Below are positions 22,560 to 34,175 of a stretch of DNA of 64,000 bases, in pieces. The notes under the pieces are model-generated. The model did no database searches. It was not told the DNA's origin and saw nothing but the letters and a program-made list of their open reading frames with translations. Made by a program: the position numbers and the translations under genes. The first letter of the stretch is position 1. Each line of letters opens with the position of its first letter. The stretch comes from Papaver somniferum (lineage: Eukaryota; Streptophyta; Magnoliopsida; Ranunculales; Papaveraceae). Location of the stretch: NCBI RefSeq assembly GCF_003573695.1, contig NW_020621603.1, positions 18,091,116-18,155,115 of the forward strand, written 5' to 3'.

Positions 22560-22577
22560 ATTTTCCCCTTTTCATAA

Positions 22578-23929
22578 GGTTTGTTGGAAGAACAATCCTT
22601 AAGAAAACGTCTTTGTATCTTGCTTGTACCTTGATTTTACAGTTGATGTTGCTATGTTTTATGATGCGCCTTGGCTAGGTTTGATGCGGCTACCATTTCG
22701 TTGGTGCTTCTTGGCAATGGTGCGAAGTGCCTTGTTCCTGGGTATTGTGTTGCCCCGTTGGTTTCTTTTTCCCTGCCTTGTTATGATGAGAGATTTTATC
22801 CTGAAATGTCCGCTTAAGTACAGAGTTGTGTTCTTATGGAGATGGCTGCACATTGGTGCTATGTGTCTTGCTGGGAGCGTGGTGGACTTCGTTGCAACAG
22901 ATTATAGGAAAGCGATTGTGGCGTGTGCATTCTGGAGATGATAGAGGGACCTACTTTCTATTCTTCAGCTTGGAGTTATCTGCGTGTTGCATCATGCATA
23001 ATGATCGACGGTTGAGTTTTTCGGAATTGTGTTGTACCGAACACTTGGTTACGTTTTTCTGAAACAACAAAACAGCACTGCTCAGCGACTCAAACATGTA
23101 TTAAATAAATTTTAACTTGACCTGTAGGTGGCTTGAATTTTTCTTTGATTGATGGAGCTGTCTTTTGGTCTTGAGTTGATCTTGCCCCAGCAGTAGATTC
23201 ACGCTCTGCTGCTCTAGATGCATTTCTTCCTTATTACACAGGTCTTACGGTTGTCCTGTTGCTGTTGATGGTGTAGGAATTGAAGTGAATAATTTAAAAC
23301 TACGCCGGAGTATATGTACTTGCCCCCACTCTTTGCGAGATTCCAAGGCATCTTTGATCAACTTCCTGCAAACAAAGTAGTTTCAAATATAAATTACAAT
23401 TTCATAGCAAAGTGTACTCGCCACATTAATTTGATGTCTGTCTCCTTTTGTGCCTGTAAACTTAAAATCAAAAGTTATTTCAATGTAAAAAAATGCTAGT
23501 ATAGCTCAATGGATGGAATCTGCGAGGTTCATGTCCAATGCTATTGGAAGCTGCTATTGAGGGTAAGCTGGATGTCCCATTCGTGGCTTACATACCTGCA
23601 AAACCAAAGAAAATTGAAACTAAACCGTTAATATTTGTTTTATGCTTACACATGTAAGTTGGGTTAAGTTAGACTGCATCATTCCGTTACAGTTGTACAA
23701 GCCGAGTTGTAGCTTGAATGAGTTCAGTTCTCCTTCGTACGTACTAGCACCTTGTCATGACTGGAGCCAGTGGCGCCTACATCGACTGATAGCGCTTTAT
23801 GAGGGTAGAGGTAATGAGATAAGTATCGTTGAGATAAGTATCTTTGAGAAACGTATAAAAAGTATGTGGAGTGATTATAGAAACAATAATCACTAACGAA
23901 TAGAAGTATGATAAAAATAAAAACTCCGC
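22578..23929. other. Interior of element B, left part; no coding sequence recognised
   Basis: Short plus-strand frames (22481-22941, 23314-23499) show no domain and overlap the LTR or PPT. Nothing further was recognised. Confidence 0.5.
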
Positions 23930-24250
23930 AGTAAGTACTCTTCTACAAGAAGCATGAAGTATAAGAAGTAAGAAGTATTGAGTAAGTCTTCTCATATAAG
24001 AAGTATATGAAGCACTGGAAGTAATAAGTATAAATTGTTGAAGAAGTACACTTCGGCAAGAAGTATAAAGTACCAAAATAAGAAGTATCAATCCTTGGAG
24101 TAGTATGAAGAATTACCAATAATGAGCATGAAGTATTCCTAATAAGAAGTATGAAATATACCCAATATGAAGTATATTGAAGTATATCCATAACCAATTA
24201 GAGATATGAAGCATGATCAATTAGAAGTACGAAGTATAAGAGAGAAATAC
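23930..24250. repeat. GAAGTAT-rich simple-repeat array in element B
   Basis: The words AGAAGTAT and GAAGTATA recur at irregular spacing of about 15-30 nt, on minus ATACTTC. Minus-strand frames through it are just products of the repeat. Confidence 0.75.
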
Positions 24251-24659
24251 AACTCTTTACCGTTTATAAGGAGTAATAAGAAGTATTGCCCCTTGCTGAA
24301 TGGCTTGGGATCTTTGTAGAAGAAATTCGGTAAAGAGTATGATACACCGAAGTATTAATACTTTCCCATATTCTTTACCGAAGTTCTGAAACATCCCTGC
24401 AAACAAAAAGCTCAAATGTGTCTTACCCTTTCTCATTGATACATGCTTTCTCGTAATTGTTATGTGCAGCAGCAAAAACGGCTGGTGACTGACGGGTATT
24501 AACAGCTATGTCCAGCACTCAGCAGTAGCAGCATATGTACATGTCAACTTTACGTCTTGTCTGTTGCGGATCAAACCATTGATTGGTGCTGAAGTCCATG
24601 TTTTGTAAGTGTGGATGAGTGTTTGATCGCGTAAATTCACAAGGGGGTTTTACCTTGCG

Positions 24660-24905
24660 TTACGTGTGGACCTGTCACCCCGCTGGCTAAACCCTGGCCA
24701 GGGGATTACCAAGCGGTGGGGATCCGAAACTCTCGGTAACGTGGCGTATGCAATATAAACAAACACCCGTTCCGCCGAGCTGCCAAAGGCGTGTCATGTT
24801 GGGTATCTCTTTCTTATGGAAGCCTTCCCCCCGGTCATACACTCATAGACACTCACGGGGGAGTTCTGAGAGATTGCATGTAAGTGCTTTCCCCAGTATG
24901 ATGTA
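24660..24905 (-). other. Block shared with the Gypsy element (homologous to 46135-46365)
   Basis: Read on minus, it has in order GGGGAAAG, CAATCTCTC, GTCTATGAGTGTA, GGGGAAGGCTTCC, GAAAGAGATACCCAAC, CCCCACCG and AGCGGGGTGACAGGTC. All recur in the same order on the plus strand at 46135-46365 inside the Gypsy element. It is GC-richer than its surroundings and has no open frame. Confidence 0.85.
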
Positions 24906-24909
24906 ACAA

Positions 24910-26515
24910 TAAAGATTGTCAAGAGATCACAAATAGTTGAGAAAAACCTGCTATTAACTCATTTTTGAACCTTCGCTTTCAAGAAAAACAAAATACAATA
25001 GGAGATTCGACAATAAAGATTAACGAGAGAGTAATAACGAAGAGGTAACAATAAAATTTGTCGAGTGAATACAACAGTTGAGAAACAACATGCCATTAAC
25101 TCATTTTTGCGCCTGCCTAAAGCTCACTTTTTGCCCCCTGCAATGTCAAGATGAAGAAGAACAGAAAATGCCCTTAAAGATTAATGATAGAATCTAACAC
25201 TTATTGTTTTCTCTACGGTCTGATTTCTTTGTGGCATTGAGGACTGCACCCTGTGGCATTAAGAACTGAAAGGCGGAACTCAAGAGGTAAGTGATGACAT
25301 TAGTAGTAAGAGCAGTATTAATAAAAATAACAACCAGAGGCATAGTTAGTGATGATAAAACGTGTCAATACTGGGAATATATAGGCCAAAGTCCTCCATG
25401 ATGAGAGTGTATAATGATAAAACTGTGTGTCGGGTTGTGCTTATCCTTGTTCGCGCCAAAAGCTTTGCTGCTCCTCTTGCTATGATGGTATGGCACTTTT
25501 GGGTGAGAGTTTTCATAATCACCTAGAAATCAAACGAATGGTTACTCCCACCATGCATCACTGAATTATTTTGCACTAACAGACAATTTACAAAGAATTT
25601 AATGTTAGTGCGAATGGTTAAACATATAATAGTAGGAATTAACAATCATCAGTTAAGAAGCAATAGCTCGTCTTTGCACCTGCACTTTCATGAAACAAAG
25701 CAATTGAATATATCATAGATTAATGAGTGAGTCAAACATTTATAAAGTGCAGTGCAAAATCTCATATAGCAAACTCTTGTATGCAGTACACGTAGTGATC
25801 ATCCACTAAGATCAACCTACAAAATCAACAATCCGACAAGAACACAGGTTAGACAGTTAGTCCCCTTGGTAAAAGACTAAACCAAAATAGGCCTTTTAAT
25901 AAGTGAACTCAGAATGAAAATTTAAAGAATTAGGAAAGCTTATCATTTCCAAAATCAACTACTATTTCATGGGTGATGCAGCTTCTTTTCTTTAGCCGCA
26001 GTGACAACGCGGAGCTTCTCTTGAGGCTTTACTGAATTCAATGCCCCACCAAACAAGATTCAAATAGAAACTATACGTTGATTTAAGAGCCTAAATTTAA
26101 GTCGTAAAACTAGAATAAGATCAAGATGATTAGTTAATTTAGATATAAAAAACGGAAACCAATTTGTTGATGGTATTTGAACATGAATTAGACCTAAGCA
26201 GAGGATGTGAAACTTAAAACAATACTAGTGGCTCGGCTAGGCATTTTACCAAACATGTTAAGTATACAAAACAATTTAGGCCATACAAAAGGAAAATCAT
26301 ACCTGCAGCCTTTGGGTACGCATGAACATATATAAAAATGTGGATTATTTCACACATGAGCAGATAATCCATATAGATTAGAGACATGGATTGAACAAAC
26401 CATGTTAAATCATATCAAATGAAACGAAAAAGAAATGAAGCTTCTCTGTTGCGAGGAGGTTGTGATTACACTGGGTGATATCCTACGGAGCTGGAGCTGC
26501 GAAATTGAATCTGGG
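24910..26515. other. Interior of element B, middle part; nothing recognised
   Basis: There is a weak internal duplication (GCAATAAAGATT-type phrases near 24910 and 25015, with 'ACTCATTTTTG' twice), otherwise no structure or coding sequence that I can support. Confidence 0.45.
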
Positions 26516-26519
26516 GAGT

Positions 26520-26840
26520 TCAACCTGAGCTGCAGAATTTAACCACGGAGTTGAGCTTCGGAATTGAATCTGCGGAATTGAGCTTCGGAATTGAGTCTTC
26601 GGATTGAAGCTTCCGAATTGAGTCTCTGGATTGAGGCTTCGGAATGGGAGTTTGTCAGCAGGCCTGAAGCTTCGGAGTTGAATTGAGCTGCGGAGCGGGA
26701 TTTGATCATTGGAATTTGAGCTTGGGAGCGGGAGTTGATCATCGGGCTTTGAGCTTCGGAGTAGGAGTTGAGCATCGGAAACTGAGCAGCGGAACTGAAG
26801 CTTTGGGGAAGGACTTGAGCAGCGGATTTTGAGCCTTCAA
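26520..26840 (-). repeat. Degenerate minisatellite (GAGCTTCGGAATT unit), translatable on minus
   Basis: Plus-strand phrases GAGCTTCGGAATTGA, GAAGCTTCCGAATTGA and GAGTCTTCGGATTGA repeat about every 15-30 nt. The minus strand has an open frame of 78 codons (26539-26775) with a repeated N-S-E-A-Q/S peptide (for example RRLNSEAQFRRFNSEAQ). Repeats with unit lengths that are multiples of 3 often keep a frame open by chance, so a protein is not claimed. Confidence 0.6.
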
Positions 26841-27304
26841 AGATTTAGCTGCGGGAATGAAGCTTGCATCTGCATATCTGTGCCTGCGGTTTCACAAATG
26901 TCAAAAAATTAGCTAAAGTTTAACAACGCAGCTTATGTAACTTTATTTTCTTCGGCTGCGATTTGCAAGGTCCAAATTTCTCTGCGTTGTTGGTGCTGCG
27001 TGGTTGGAGTGTCCGATCTCTTCTCCCTGTAACGGCGAGGGATCAAAGTAGTTAGTAGTTTCTATCCGTAAATAAAATGGAAAGATGGGATATCTTTTTA
27101 ATGAGGAATAAACAATATAGGGGTGGTGTTTAGATCTGTTGATATCTTCATAGATTTGGCGATATCTGATTTTTTACATCGATGTAAATTCTTCACTGAA
27201 GCATAAGAAAAGAGAATAGATCCCTCACTGGAATAGACTTGATTTGAATAAAATACAGGAGAAATAAATTCTTTAACATCTCTCCCAGTTTCCTAGCGCC
27301 AAAT

Positions 27305-27736
27305 TGTGACTACTCAAAATCCAGTAGCACAACCAAATCTGATTTAATGGTGACAGTGATATCAATGGAATGATAAATGTAATGTAAGAAGAAAGAGATG
27401 AGAGATACTGAAATGTTGACACCGGATTTAACGTGGTTCGGCATACTGAGGCCTACGTCCACGGGTTAGTGATTTTATTAAGTGTGTAAGAAGAGCCTCC
27501 ATTAAAGAGGACTTCTGCAAGTAAAAGAGGTAAAACTGATGAAAAAGAGAAGACCCCCTTTTCTAACCTAATCTCCTTCTTTATAAAGGAAAGAGGTACC
27601 CATCTAATTACTATGATATCCCTAGCTTAATAATTAAGCTAACAAAGAATAGTTGTAGTGTATGTTGATGCAGAGTTGTGTGTTGTTGATGACTTAATCA
27701 AGTGCCACGTGTTGATGCTTATATTTGGTATCTACA
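27305..27736 (-). repeat. LTR of element B (5' LTR on minus strand)
   Basis: 432 bp, TG...CA on plus, next to the PBS at 27285-27304 and to the right ATGGG target copy. Confidence 0.93.
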
Positions 27737-27741
27737 ATGGG

Positions 27742-28086
27742 AATATTTTTATATCCAATTAATAATTAAATCTGTATTTTAATTTCCAGCATATTACCAT
27801 TATTAGCCCACACTCATTATGAATAAAAATTGTCTAACCTAAATCCACATGTCCACTAGGTGATGATATCTTTTCCCTTCCAAATTTCGGGAAGAGACAA
27901 ATCCTAAGCATTAATGCGCATATTTTCTCCGTATTTTCAATTTTGATTTAAGTTTTACGGATTCATCAATCATGAAAACATTGTCACGATGAAATGTATA
28001 TAACTTGATGTAAAATTTGAAACCATAGCAGCAGACAAAAAATAACATGTTATTACATTTTATCAACGGACGATCATGAGTTCTAA
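27742..28086. other. Interior of element A, right part; no coding sequence
   Basis: It continues element A beyond the nested insertion. An 85-codon minus frame (27911-28168) runs into the LTR and has no domain. Confidence 0.5.
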
Positions 28087-28107
28087 ACACTAGCTCTAGA
28101 TGCCAAC
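28087..28107 (-). other. Primer-binding site of element A
   Basis: On minus, GTTGGCATCTAGAGCTAG directly follows the LTR end. It resembles the Copia PBS TTGGTATCAGAGC (initiator-Met tRNA 3' end) with a few changes. Confidence 0.6.
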
Positions 28108-28529
28108 TATAAGATTTAATTTTATGGATACGTAATTTAGGATCTTGAACTTCATGATAATCACACAATAATATTCTAATAGAGTTTATGAGAAATACCT
28201 TATATTGTTAATCCTTAGTCTGTGATCAATCAACTTGGAGCAGCGGTAATACCTTGTGGAGGTCATGGTTTATCTCTCTTCACCTTGGTCGTAATGAGCA
28301 ATTCCTTAGACACAACATTGATGGTTATTGTGTCTCTTTTATTGGTAGAGAGAGGACCAAGTTCCTAAGATTTTAGTAATATGACTTTAGATCTCGACCG
28401 TCCATCAAGGAAGAGCATAAATAGGATACTAACTCCTTATATAAACCATGGATTAGATATTTAGCAATATCTTAAATATAACCAGATTCTCACATGGGCC
28501 TAATAGAGATAATTATCATATAAGAAATT
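28108..28529 (-). repeat. LTR of element A (5' LTR on minus strand), truncated
   Basis: It matches 16537-16958. The final ATCTTACA is missing because the Copia LTR TGTTGGAGTC starts at 28530. The missing end does not reappear at 39 kb, where the Copia cluster stops. Confidence 0.88.
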
Positions 28530-29333
28530 TGTTGGAGTCTTGCAACAATAGAAGAAACGTCAGATGTATCAAACAATAAATATAAAGAACCGTATCAAAC
28601 AACTCTACCACGAACAAATTGATGAGGGCAGAATCACAGGTTCAACAAGCTGTCCTTAACACATTAGTTCGCGGGTATACTCTAAAGTAATGTTAAACCC
28701 CAACGTGCGAAGATGTGTCCAGGATAAGACTGCCCGATATAACTTGTATTAGCACAATACAAGTTACCCACTCTTAAACTCAGCAACGGGGATGTAAGTA
28801 AAACGCCGCACGAAAATAAAAGCAAGAAGATGAAGAAAAGTAGACCTAGAGATGGTCGCTGCTTGTGTGTTTTGAAAAGATATTTTCGAGTTGTATTTGT
28901 AGGAAAATTAACTTGCAAATCAAGTTAGGTTTAGGTTTTTTCTTATAAAACGAGTTTTGTTTCTTGTAAAACAATTAAACACAAAAAAATGAATTTTTTC
29001 CATTAATAAAACTCTTAAATAAATTATTTATCAAGTTAAAAACTTGCAAAAAATAATTTCAAGTAGACACGGACTTGATGCTTGGTACACGCGCATGGGC
29101 ATGGGTCGAAACATGTATTTTTCGCCCCACCCGCTCCACCCACATTGTTTTACAACATATCCATGAGAACATGGTAATATAGTGGAGAACCTCTTTAGTT
29201 TTCCACAATGTGGGACTAAAGGTTCCATTTCATTCACTCAAAAATGAGTGAGTATCCTTAGACCCTTAGGTCATGAGATCAAACCACAACAAGGCCAAAA
29301 AATCATTTATTAAATAACTCATTTTCTCCAGCA
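28530..29333 (-). repeat. Copia LTR 1
   Basis: Near-identical to 33372-34175. A 78-codon frame inside (28682-28918), conserved in LTR 2, shows no domain and is taken as LTR sequence. Confidence 0.93.
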
Positions 29334-29875
29334 ATCCCCCACATGAATGAAATCTTGGTAAAAAACGAAAAATCAGAGTATGGAAAATACCATTTAGGCA
29401 AAGGTGTCCATGAGGTCTTGAACCTTTCTTAGAGAGAAGTTACCGGAACTACTAGCTAGACAGTGAACTATTTCTTGAACTGCTAGCGTTTGGTGTAATT
29501 CTAATAACATCCATGCATCATATCCTCCAAGTGTTTCTAACTTTGTGTCGTTTTGTCCATTTTGGTCCTGGACATATCCTGTTTCTCAAAATGCTTTAGA
29601 GAATCGGCTCCATTCTCATTGGAAGCGACCCACTTCCTCATTCAGATAGGTGAATTCCATCAAGAGTGTTTATTGCTACACCCCACTTCAATCTTAAATT
29701 GAAACTATAGAACTCATTAAGACTTAATTAAAAGTCATCCTCCACATGCAGTAACACTATCACATCAACACCATAGGGAAGGGACAGAGAATGAAATTCT
29801 CTGATAGTTAGTAAAGCATCGAAGGGGATGGGGCTTAGGATCAAATAATTAAACTTGTCATGAAGGATACTCAAC

Positions 29876-32800
29876 CTTGCTGACTGGACTCCTCTGAGTC
29901 TGCTATCCAGTTCGCATCGCAAAATCCCTCAAGGACGGCTGGATACCCTTCGTAATTCAAACAAAAGGTCATTTTGTACTTCAATTACTTTAGCACTCTA
30001 TTAAGTGCATCCCAATGTTTCTGCCCTGGATTACAAGTATACCTACTTAACCTACTCACAGCATAAGCAATGTCTGGTCTCTTACAATTCATCAAATACA
30101 TCAGACTTCCTATGACTCTCGAGTATTCAAGTTGGTTAACACCTACACCCTTATTCTTCATGAGTTTGCAAGAAGAATCATATGGAGTGCAAACAGGTTT
30201 ACAATCAAACTGATTATATTTTTAAGTATGGATTCAACATAATGAGACTGACTCAGACTATAGCCATTAGAAGTTTTTCTAATCTTCATCCCTAATATGA
30301 CATCAGCGAAGCCTAAGTCTTTCATGTCAAAGTTCTCATTCAACATTTTCTTAGTGGTATTAATAACATCCATGTTTGTACCTAGTATAAGCATATCATC
30401 AACATACAAGCATACAACCACACAGGCATCCTTGACAAGTTTAGTATAAACACACTTATCAGATTCATTAATTCTAAAACCACTAGAAATCATCACATGA
30501 TCAAACTTCTCATGCCACTGTTTAGGTGCTTGTTTCAATCCATACAAAGATTTCTTCAGTTTACAAACCTTCTTCTCACAACCTTTAACTACAAAGCCTT
30601 CGGGTTGTTCCATATAAATTTCTTCATCTAATTCACCATTCAAAAACGCTGTCTTTACATCCATTTGATGTATCTGTAGGTTATGGACAGAATCTATAGA
30701 AATTAACATCCTAATGGAGCTAATTCTACTTACTGGTGAATATGTATCAAAGAAGTCTATACCTTCTATCTGTTTATAGCCTTTCGTTACCAACCTAGCC
30801 TTGTATTTTTCAATAGTTCCATTTATATTATGTTTTCTCTTGAAAATCCATTTACAACCTATGGCCTTAGACCCTGGAGGTAAATCCACAAGTTCAAAAG
30901 TACCGTTTTCTCGAACGAAATCCATTTCACTAATTGAAGCTTCTTTCCACCACAGAGCTTCAGGACAAGTCATGGCTTCTGTATAAGTCTGAGGATCAGA
31001 CTCAGCTAGGTATGTAATGTAACCAGGATAGGTTTTCTTAGGTTTAACCCTTTTACCTCTTCTAGGTTCTATTTCTGGTTCATCTTCCTCTAAAGGTAAT
31101 GACTGACTGGATGATGGAAATTCTAGGGGATCATCTAAACATCTCTTTCGAGAATCACTTTCATAGGAAAAACATTCTCAATGAACTCAGCATCCCTAGA
31201 CTCCATGATATTATTCAACCCTATGTCAGAAATTTCAGAACTCACAACCATAAACCTATGAGCACTAGAATGCTCAGGATACCCTATAGAAACACAATCA
31301 ACGATTTTGGGTCCTATCTTATTTGTCTTAGGAGGAGGGATGGCCACCTTTCCCAGGCACCCCCACACTTTGAAGTAATCATAAGATGGTTGTTTACCTT
31401 TCCATAACTCATATGGAGTTTTATATGATCCTTTAAAGGGTACTCTGTTCAGGATGTAGTTGGCTGAGAGGATAGCCTCCCCCCACAAATTCAAAGGTAA
31501 TCCTGAACTAATCAACATGGCATTCATCATATCCTTAAGGGTACGGTTCTTACAATCAGGTACACTTTTGTATTGAGGTGAATAAGGGGCTGTAGTTTCA
31601 TGTATTATGCCATGTTCTTCACAGAAATCTCCAACAGGAATTAGATACTCACCACCACGGTCAGACCTAAAAGTTTTAATGGTAGCATTCAATTGGTTTT
31701 AAACTTCACGTTTATATATCTTAAAGACTTCTAAGGCATCGTCCTTCCCTCTAAGCAAATAAACCTGACAGTACCTCGTACAATCATATATAAAAGTGAC
31801 AAACCATTTCTTACCACCTCTAGTTTGAACTGACTTCATGTCAATTACGTCTGAATGAATCAATTCTAAGAGTTTAGTGTTTCTCTGGACATTCTTCCTG
31901 AATGATTTCTTATCATGCTTAGATTCTACGCAAATCTCACACTTATGACTTTTATCTAAAGTGAATTTGGGTATGCAGCCTACGCTAGCCAGTTTATGCA
32001 TTGATTTGTAATTTACATGACCAAGTCTACCATGACAAACATTCGATGACACACACATGTAAGCAGAAGAATCATTCAATTTCACTTCAGGACAGGTTAC
32101 ATTAAGTTTGTAAAGACCCCCCAGTCTTATAACCCTTACCCACATAATCATTGCCCTTAGTTACTATAAGTTTTCCAGACTCAATTGAAACTTTAAAACC
32201 CTTATCATCTAAAACAGAACAAGAAACAAGATTTTTGCAGATGTATGGAACATGAAGAACTCCATTCAATGTGAGAGTCTTGCCATATGTGAGCTTCAGA
32301 CCGACCTTTCCTTTTCCTGCAACCTCTGATGCAGATGATTTACCCATATAGAGTTTCTCGCCTTCCCCTACCCTCTGGTAGGAGTTGAACAGGTCCATGT
32401 TCCCACAAACATGCTTGGTAGCTCCATAGTCTACCCACCAGTCCATCACATTGGTCACCAAATTAACTTCAAACACTACAGCAGAAAACTCATCCTTGTT
32501 CTTTTCAACCAAGTTAGCATTATCCTTCTTGTCCTTACGAAGTCTACAGTGAACTGCCATATGGCCAGTAACTCCACACGCATAACAAGCACCCTTAATT
32601 TTAGTAATGCTAGACTCTGGTTTTCGAAACATACCTTTCTTGGGAGGACCACGCTTAGAGTTATGATTGTTACTCTCACCTTTTCCAGCTTTGGAAGATC
32701 TATGTTCAGTCATATGAGCTTTATTACTCATGTCCCTTGCAGAAGACACGTTCTTATCTTTGGAGCACAACAACTCTTCCACTTGAATCTTCTTCCTTAA

Positions 32801-33342
32801 TTCAACCATGTTGATCTCGCCAGTTTCATGTTTAGATTTTTCTTGTACTCAGACCAGGAACTTGGTAACTTCTCAATTACCGCAGATACTTGAAACGTCT
32901 CATCAATGACCATACCTTCAGCAAGAATCTCATTAATAATATGTTGAAATTCGAGGAATTGATCAACAACAGGCTTATCATTCGTCATCTTGAAGTCCAT
33001 AAACTTCGCCACCAGAAATTTCTTGCTCCCTGCAGTCTCCGTTTGATACTTTGCTTCTAACGCAGTTCACAAATCATAGACACTGAAATTTTCTTTAGCA
33101 TTGTAAAAATCATACATCGTATCTTCCAAACCATTCATGATATGATTTTTCGCCAGAAAATTACACCGCTTATTATACTCGATCACCTCCTCAGTTAAAC
33201 CTTCAGCATTAATCAATTCATCATGTAGAACAAGTACATAATCCAGTTCATGATGGCTTAGATAAAACAACATCTTGGATTGCCATCTCTTGAAATCCTT
33301 CCCATTATACTTCTGTGGTCTTTCAACGTCGTTCTTCCTCAT
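29876..33342 (-). pseudogene. Copia gag-pol polyprotein of C1, disrupted
   Basis: From 33342 leftwards: gag (MRKNDVERPQKYNGKDF; SSWSEYKKNL), zinc knuckle CYACGVTGHMAVHC, protease WVDYGATKHVCGN (families have DSGA; Ser is Tyr here), GAG-pre-integrase CHGRLGHVNYKSMHKLA, integrase FRSDRGGEYL and SPQYKSV, then RT (CKWIFKRKHN, KTAFLNGELDEEIYM, catalytic YVDDML). RNase H follows with [11 protein letters not shown] and FCDANWIAD. Breaks include TGA at 33067-33069 (Trp in DLWTALEAKY), frameshifts near 32840, 32120 and 30225, TAA after KREV (about 31699), and several TAGs between integrase and RT (30975-31135). Confidence 0.88.
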
Positions 33343-33371
33343 TGTTACAAGGAATAATAATGTGTTAAGAT

Positions 33372-34175
33372 TGTTGGAGTCTTGCAACAATAGAAGAAAC
33401 GTCAGATGTATCAAACAATAAATATAAAGAACCGTATCAAACAACTCTACCACAAACAAATTGATGAGGGCAGAATCACAGGTTCAACAAGTTGTCCTTA
33501 ACACATTAGTTCGCGGGTATACTCTAAAGTAATGTTAAACCCCAACGTGTGAAGATGTGTCCAGGATAAGACTGCCCGATATAACTTGTATTAGCACAAT
33601 ACAAGTTACCCACTCTTAAACTCAGCAACAGGGATGGAAGTAAAACGCCGCACGAAAATAAAAGCAAGAAGATGAATAAAAGTAGACCTAGAGATGGTCG
33701 CTGCTTGTGTGTTTTGAAAAGAGATTTTCGAGTTGTATTTGTAGGAAAATTAACTTGCAAATCAAGTTAGGTTTAGGTTTTTTCTTATAAAACGAGTTTT
33801 GTTTCTTGTAAAACAATTAAACACAAAAAAATGAATTTTTTCCATTAATAAAACTCTTAAATAAATTATTTATCAAGTTAAAAACTTGCAAAAAATAATT
33901 TCAAGTAGACACGGACTTGGTGCTTGGTACACGCGCATGGGCATGGGTCGAAACATGTATTTTTCGCCCCACCCGCTCCACCCACATTGTTTTACAACAT
34001 ATCCATGAGAACATGGTAATATAGTGGAGAACCTCTTTAGTTTTCCACAATGTGGGACTAAAGGTTCCATTTTATTCACTCAAAAATGAGTGAATATCCT
34101 TAGACCCTTATGTTATGAGATCAAACCACACCAAGACCAAAAAATCATTTATTAAATAACTCATTTTCTTTAACG
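33372..34175 (-). repeat. Copia LTR 2, shared by C1 and C2
   Basis: 804 bp. It serves as the 5' LTR (minus) of C1 and the 3' LTR of C2. It ends TTAACGA instead of CCAGCA and is followed by the PPT at 34176-34187. Confidence 0.92.

Larger units (their letters stand above)
22138..27736 (-). mobile_element. LTR element B: non-coding, nested in element A
   Basis: The LTRs 22138-22559 and 27305-27736 run TGTGACTACTC ... GGTATCTACA. The 5-bp target duplication ATGGG is perfect (22133-22137 and 27737-27741). Orientation is minus: the PPT (GAAAAGGGGAAAAT on minus) is at 22560-22577 and the PBS (TTTGGCGCTAGGAAACTGG on minus) is at 27285-27304. TTGGCGC-type PBSs are usual in Tat-lineage Gypsy elements. 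The 4.7-kb interior has no gag or pol, so it is a LARD-like parasite. A block of it is shared with the Gypsy element at 39-52 kb. Confidence 0.92.
16537..28529 (-). mobile_element. LTR element A: non-coding Copia-like element split by element B
   Basis: Direct repeats at 16537-16966 and 28108-28529 begin TATAAGATTTAATTTTAT. On the minus strand the LTR runs TGTAAGAT ... ATCTTATA (a mutated TG...CA). Minus-strand PBS-like TTGGCATCTAGAGC lies next to the right LTR, and PPT-like CTAGTGGGAGAA lies next to the left LTR, both Copia-type. No gag or pol frame was found in about 6 kb of interior, so it is a LARD-like or heavily decayed element. The right LTR loses its last 8 bp where Copia element C begins. 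Confidence 0.8.
28530..34175 (-). mobile_element. Copia element C1 with two LTRs, genes disrupted
   Basis: The LTRs 28530-29333 and 33372-34175 are both 804 bp (TGTTGGAG ... CTCCAGCA) and differ by scattered substitutions. The minus-strand PPT CATGTGGGGGAT is at 29334-29345. The body codes gag, protease, integrase, RT and RNase H in Copia order on minus. No canonical Met-tRNA PBS is evident next to 33371. Confidence 0.9.

Noticed and set aside
22481..23062. Short plus-strand frames (65-105 codons)
   Set aside because: They begin in the LTR of element B and cross its PPT; hydrophobic composition comes from T-rich DNA.
23777..24197. Minus-strand frames with repeated YTSC and YF words
   Set aside because: They are products of the GAAGTAT simple repeat.
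28682..28918. 78-codon frame conserved in two Copia LTRs (also 33524-33760)
   Set aside because: The two LTRs are nearly identical everywhere, so conservation is not evidence of coding.
31099..31407. Plus-strand frames inside the Copia bodies (also 35941-36342 and 32411-32800)
   Set aside because: They are antisense shadows of integrase and gag-protease, repeated because the bodies are duplicated.
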